Shown here: positions 38,089 through 41,144 of the stretch, one piece after another
How the letters are laid out: every line of letters begins with the position of its first letter
Position numbering within the stretch: the first letter of the stretch is position 1
Notes under the pieces: model-generated
Told to the model about the DNA's origin: nothing
The model's database searches: none
The model's input: only the letters and a program-made list of their open reading frames with translations
Source of the DNA: Pseudomonadaceae bacterium
Lineage (GTDB): Bacteria; Pseudomonadota; Gammaproteobacteria; Pseudomonadales; Pseudomonadaceae
DNA length: 41,144 bases
NCBI GenBank assembly: GCA_019747155.1
Contig: JAIERD010000396.1
Coordinates: forward strand, 1-41,144
Direction of reading: 5' to 3'
Made by a program: the position numbers and the translations under genes

Positions 38089-39348
38089 ATGACTGAGTCC
38101 GTGCTCGATTACATGACCCGCCTCGGTCGCGCCGCCCGCGCTGCCTCCCGGCAGGTCGCTCACGCCAGTACCGCCCAGAAAAACCGCGCCCTGTTGGCGG
38201 CTGCCGAGGCGCTGGACGCCGCGCGCGGGGAGTTAAGGGCGGCCAATCAACTGGACCTCGCCGCAGGCCTGGCCAGTGGTTTGGAGCCTGCCTTGCTGGA
38301 GCGTCTGGAACTGACCCCCGCACGCATTGACGGCATGCTGGTGGGGTTGCGCCAAGTGGCGGCGCTGCCGGACCCGGTCGGCGCGATTCGCGACATGAGC
38401 TATCGGCCTTCGGGCATTCAGGTCGGCAAGATGCGCGTGCCGCTCGGCGTGATCGGCATCATCTATGAGTCGCGGCCGAACGTGACCATCGATGCCGCCA
38501 GCCTGTGTCTGAAATCCGGTAACGCCACCATCTTGCGCGGTGGCTCCGAGGCGATTCATTCCAACCGGGCCATTGCCCTGTGCATCCAGCGCGGCTTGGA
38601 GGTCGCCGGCTTACCGGCCGCCGCCGTGCAAGTGGTGGAAACCACTGATCGCGAGGCCGTTGGCGCGCTGATCAGCATGCCGGAATTCGTCGACGTGATA
38701 GTGCCGCGCGGCGGCAAAGGCTTGATCGAACGGATCAGCCGTGACGCCCGGGTGCCAGTGATCAAACACCTGGACGGCATCTGCCATGTGTACGTCGAGG
38801 CCCTGGCCGATTTGGCCAAGGCCCAGCAAATTGCCTTCAACGCCAAGTGCTACCGCTACGGTATTTGCGGCGCGATGGAGACCTTGCTGGTCGATCAGGC
38901 GATTGCGGCGGATTTCCTGCCGGCCATGGCCGCCCAGTTTCGCGCCAAGGGCGTCGAGTTGCGCGGTTGCGAGCGCACTCGCGCGCTAATCGAGGCGCTG
39001 CCGGCCACCGAGGCCGATTGGGGCACCGAGTATCTGGCGGCGATCTTGTCGATTCGCATCGTCGATGGTCTGGATCAGGCGATTGAACACATCAATCACT
39101 ACGGCTCGCACCACACCGATTCGATTGTCACCGAGCACCAGGGGCAGGCCCGGCGCTTTATCGCCGAGGTCGACTCCAGCTCGGTGATGCTCAACACGCC
39201 AACCTGTTTTGCTGATGGTTTTGAGTATGGCTTGGGCGCGGAGATTGGCATTTCCACCGACAAACTGCATGCCCGTGGCCCGGTGGGGCTGGAGGGGCTG
39301 ACCTGCGAAAAGTATGTGGTGATCGGTGACGGACAGTTGCGTGGCTAG
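38089..39348 (+). CDS. proA: Glutamate-5-semialdehyde dehydrogenase
   Basis: [67 protein letters not shown]. Confidence 0.97.
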   Translation: MTESVLDYMTRLGRAARAASRQVAHASTAQKNRALLAAAEALDAARGELRAANQLDLAAGLASGLEPALLERLELTPARIDGMLVGLRQVAALPDPVGAIRDMSYRPSGIQVGKMRVPLGVIGIIYESRPNVTIDAASLCLKSGNATILRGGSEAIHSNRAIALCIQRGLEVAGLPAAAVQVVETTDREAVGALISMPEFVDVIVPRGGKGLIERISRDARVPVIKHLDGICHVYVEALADLAKAQQIAFNAKCYRYGICGAMETLLVDQAIAADFLPAMAAQFRAKGVELRGCERTRALIEALPATEADWGTEYLAAILSIRIVDGLDQAIEHINHYGSHHTDSIVTEHQGQARRFIAEVDSSSVMLNTPTCFADGFEYGLGAEIGISTDKLHARGPVGLEGLTCEKYVVIGDGQLRG

Positions 39349-39985
39349 AAAAGTCGGTATCCTTGGCGGCACTTTTGATCCGATCCATATCGGTCACTTG
39401 CGCGGTGCCATCGAAGTTGCCGAGCAATTGGGCCTGGACGAGTTGCGGTTAATCCCCAGTGCCCGGCCGCCGCACCGTGATACGCCGGTAGTCAGCGCGG
39501 CGGATCGGCTGGCGATGGTCGAGCTGGCGGTGGCCGGATTGCCGCAGTTGCTGGCCGATGGTCGCGAGCTGCAGCGCGCGCAAGCGTCTTACACGATCGA
39601 CACCCTGGAGTCGTTACGCGCTGAGTTGGCCGCCGACGATCAGCTGTTTTTATTGCTCGGTTGGGACGCCTTTTGCGGCTTGCCGAGCTGGCATCGTTGG
39701 AAGCAGTTGTTGAGTCATTGCCATCTGCTGGTGCTGCAACGTCCGGATGCCGGTGGCGCATTACCGCCGGTGTTGCTTGAGTTATTGGCAGCGCGGCAGG
39801 TGCGCGACATCCAGGCCTTGAGCGGGCCTGGCGGGCAAATTGTATTACTTGCGCAGGCGCCGTTGGCGGTGTCTGCCAGCCACATTCGCCAGCTGCTTGG
39901 CAGCGGCAAGTCGGCACGTTTTTTAGTGCCTGACGCGGTACTGGCCTATATCCATGCGCACGGACTTTACCCTGCGTTGAACTGA
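39341..39985 (+). CDS. nadD: Nicotinate-nucleotide adenylyltransferase
   Basis: [16 protein letters not shown]; overlaps proA end. Confidence 0.96.
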   Translation: MARKVGILGGTFDPIHIGHLRGAIEVAEQLGLDELRLIPSARPPHRDTPVVSAADRLAMVELAVAGLPQLLADGRELQRAQASYTIDTLESLRAELAADDQLFLLLGWDAFCGLPSWHRWKQLLSHCHLLVLQRPDAGGALPPVLLELLAARQVRDIQALSGPGGQIVLLAQAPLAVSASHIRQLLGSGKSARFLVPDAVLAYIHAHGLYPALN

Positions 39986-40007
39986 ACATGAGACAAGTGA
40001 GTTACCT

Positions 40008-40418
40008 ATGAGCAAGCAAAAAAATCAACTGAGCAGCGACGAAGTGGTCAAGTTGGCGGTCGCCGCCCTTGAAGACCTCAAGGCCCAGGACGTTCTCAGC
40101 ATCAACGTGCGCGAGAAAACCAGCATCACCGACTACATGGTGATCGCCAGCGGCACCTCCAGCCGTCACGTTAAGTCGCTGGTCGACAACGTCCTGGAAA
40201 AAGTCAAAGAGCAGGGCGTGCGACCACTGGGCAGCGAAGGCCTGGACAGCGGCGAGTGGGCTTTGCTCGACTTGGGCGATGTGGTGGTGCACGTGATGCA
40301 GCCGTCCACCCGCCAGTTCTACGACCTCGAGAAACTCTGGCAGGGCACCGAACAGAGCCGTTTGCAGCACAGCCATGAGCAGTTCATCGCCAGCGAACAC
40401 AAACCCGAAAACGAATAA
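40008..40418 (+). CDS. rsfS: Ribosome silencing factor
   Basis: [31 protein letters not shown]...[14 protein letters not shown]. Confidence 0.96.
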   Translation: MSKQKNQLSSDEVVKLAVAALEDLKAQDVLSINVREKTSITDYMVIASGTSSRHVKSLVDNVLEKVKEQGVRPLGSEGLDSGEWALLDLGDVVVHVMQPSTRQFYDLEKLWQGTEQSRLQHSHEQFIASEHKPENE

Positions 40419-40427
40419 GGCTGCGTT

Positions 40428-40895
40428 GTGCGCCTGCGCCTGATCGCCGTTGGTTCGCGGATGCCTAAGTGGGTGGAAGACGGTTGGCAGGAATATGCCA
40501 AGCGTTTACCGTCCGAGTTGGCGTTGGAACTGGTGGAAATCCCGCTCAATACCCGTGGCAAAAATGCCGACGTGGCCCGCCTGATCCGTCAGGAGGGCGA
40601 CGCCATGCTGGCCAAAGTGCTGCCGGGGGAACGGGTGGTGACGCTCGAAGTCGAAGGCAAGCCCTGGAGCACCGAGCAGCTGGCGGCGGAGCTGGATCGC
40701 TGGCGCCTGGATGCGCGCACCGTCAACTTGATGGTCGGCGGTCCCGAGGGCTTGGCGCCGCAGGTGTGTGCGCGCAGCGAGCAGCGTTGGTCGTTGTCGC
40801 CACTGACCTTGCCGCATCCCTTGGTGCGGATCTTGATCGGTGAACAGATTTATCGCGCCTGGACGGTGTTGTCCGGGCACCCTTATCACAAGTGA
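40428..40895 (+). CDS. rlmH: 23S rRNA pseudouridine1915 N3-methyltransferase
   Basis: [55 protein letters not shown]. Confidence 0.96.
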   Translation: MRLRLIAVGSRMPKWVEDGWQEYAKRLPSELALELVEIPLNTRGKNADVARLIRQEGDAMLAKVLPGERVVTLEVEGKPWSTEQLAAELDRWRLDARTVNLMVGGPEGLAPQVCARSEQRWSLSPLTLPHPLVRILIGEQIYRAWTVLSGHPYHK

Positions 40896-40988
40896 TAGCG
40901 ACCCCTGAATGCCGCCCTTGATCGCCGCGTGTTTGTCCTCACGCCAAACCCTTATCAGCAATGATTGCGATTGACTAAGAATGCCGCA
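40879..40988 (+). repeat. Diverged direct repeat at the rlmH/mrdA junction
   Basis: cacccttatcacaagtgatagcga..ctgaatgccgc versus aacccttatcagcaatgattgcga..ctaagaatgccgc. Confidence 0.5.
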
Positions 40989-41144
40989 GCCAATCCGCAT
41001 TAAGGACCACGAGAGAGACTCCCGCCTAGTACGCAAACGGGTGGTGGTCGGCGCCGTGGCGATTGTTTTGTTGATTGGTGTGCTGATCGCCCGGCTGTAT
41101 TTTTTGCAGGTGATTCAGTACGACTATCACTCGACGCTGTCGGA
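40981..41144 (+). CDS. mrdA: Penicillin-binding protein 2, N-terminus (truncated by window end)
   Basis: MPQPIRIKDHERDSRLVRKRVVVGAVAIVLLIGVLIARLYFLQVIQYDYHSTLS; downstream of rlmH. Confidence 0.92.
   Translation, partial: MPQPIRIKDHERDSRLVRKRVVVGAVAIVLLIGVLIARLYFLQVIQYDYHSTLS

Noticed and set aside
1-41144. tRNA/rRNA genes, prophage, defence island or transposase
   Set aside because: None recognised in any reading frame or by characteristic motifs.

Overview
This is a high-GC Pseudomonas-type chromosomal window (inferred from synteny and protein content) that is mostly core genes. In order it contains: a riboflavin/thiamine cluster (ribD-ribE-ribBA-ribH-nusB-thiL-pgpA ... ribA); cobalamin uptake (btuF, btuB behind a cobalamin riboswitch); isoprenoid genes (dxs, PAP2, ispA-xseB); ppa and mtfA; a shell-less ethanolamine catabolic locus (eatR-like regulator / aldehyde dehydrogenase / eat / eutB / eutC); mpl-ubiX; a MORN-repeat lipoprotein fused to a C13 (legumain/caspase-fold) peptidase; lrgAB; a DedA-PAP2 fusion; an alpha/beta hydrolase with a possible PilZ-like tail; and proA-nadD-rsfS-rlmH-mrdA. 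There is no transposase, prophage, CRISPR array or obvious defence island. The signals most worth a second look are: (i) two diverged copies of a ~100-140 bp structured intergenic element whose outer stem and apex both change in a compensatory way while the internal-loop sequences stay constant, one copy supplying the C-terminus and stop codon of the C13 peptidase; (ii) apparent frameshifts in both the MORN-C13 gene and the sigma54 activator of the ethanolamine locus, the latter explained by an inferred 11-nt deletion; (iii) a palindromic candidate UAS plus sigma54 (-24/-12) promoters in the ethanolamine locus; (iv) short tandem duplications at gene junctions that create small ORFs (thiL/pgpA, rlmH/mrdA); (v) three GTAG-type REP families. 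All motif and alignment calls were made by eye.
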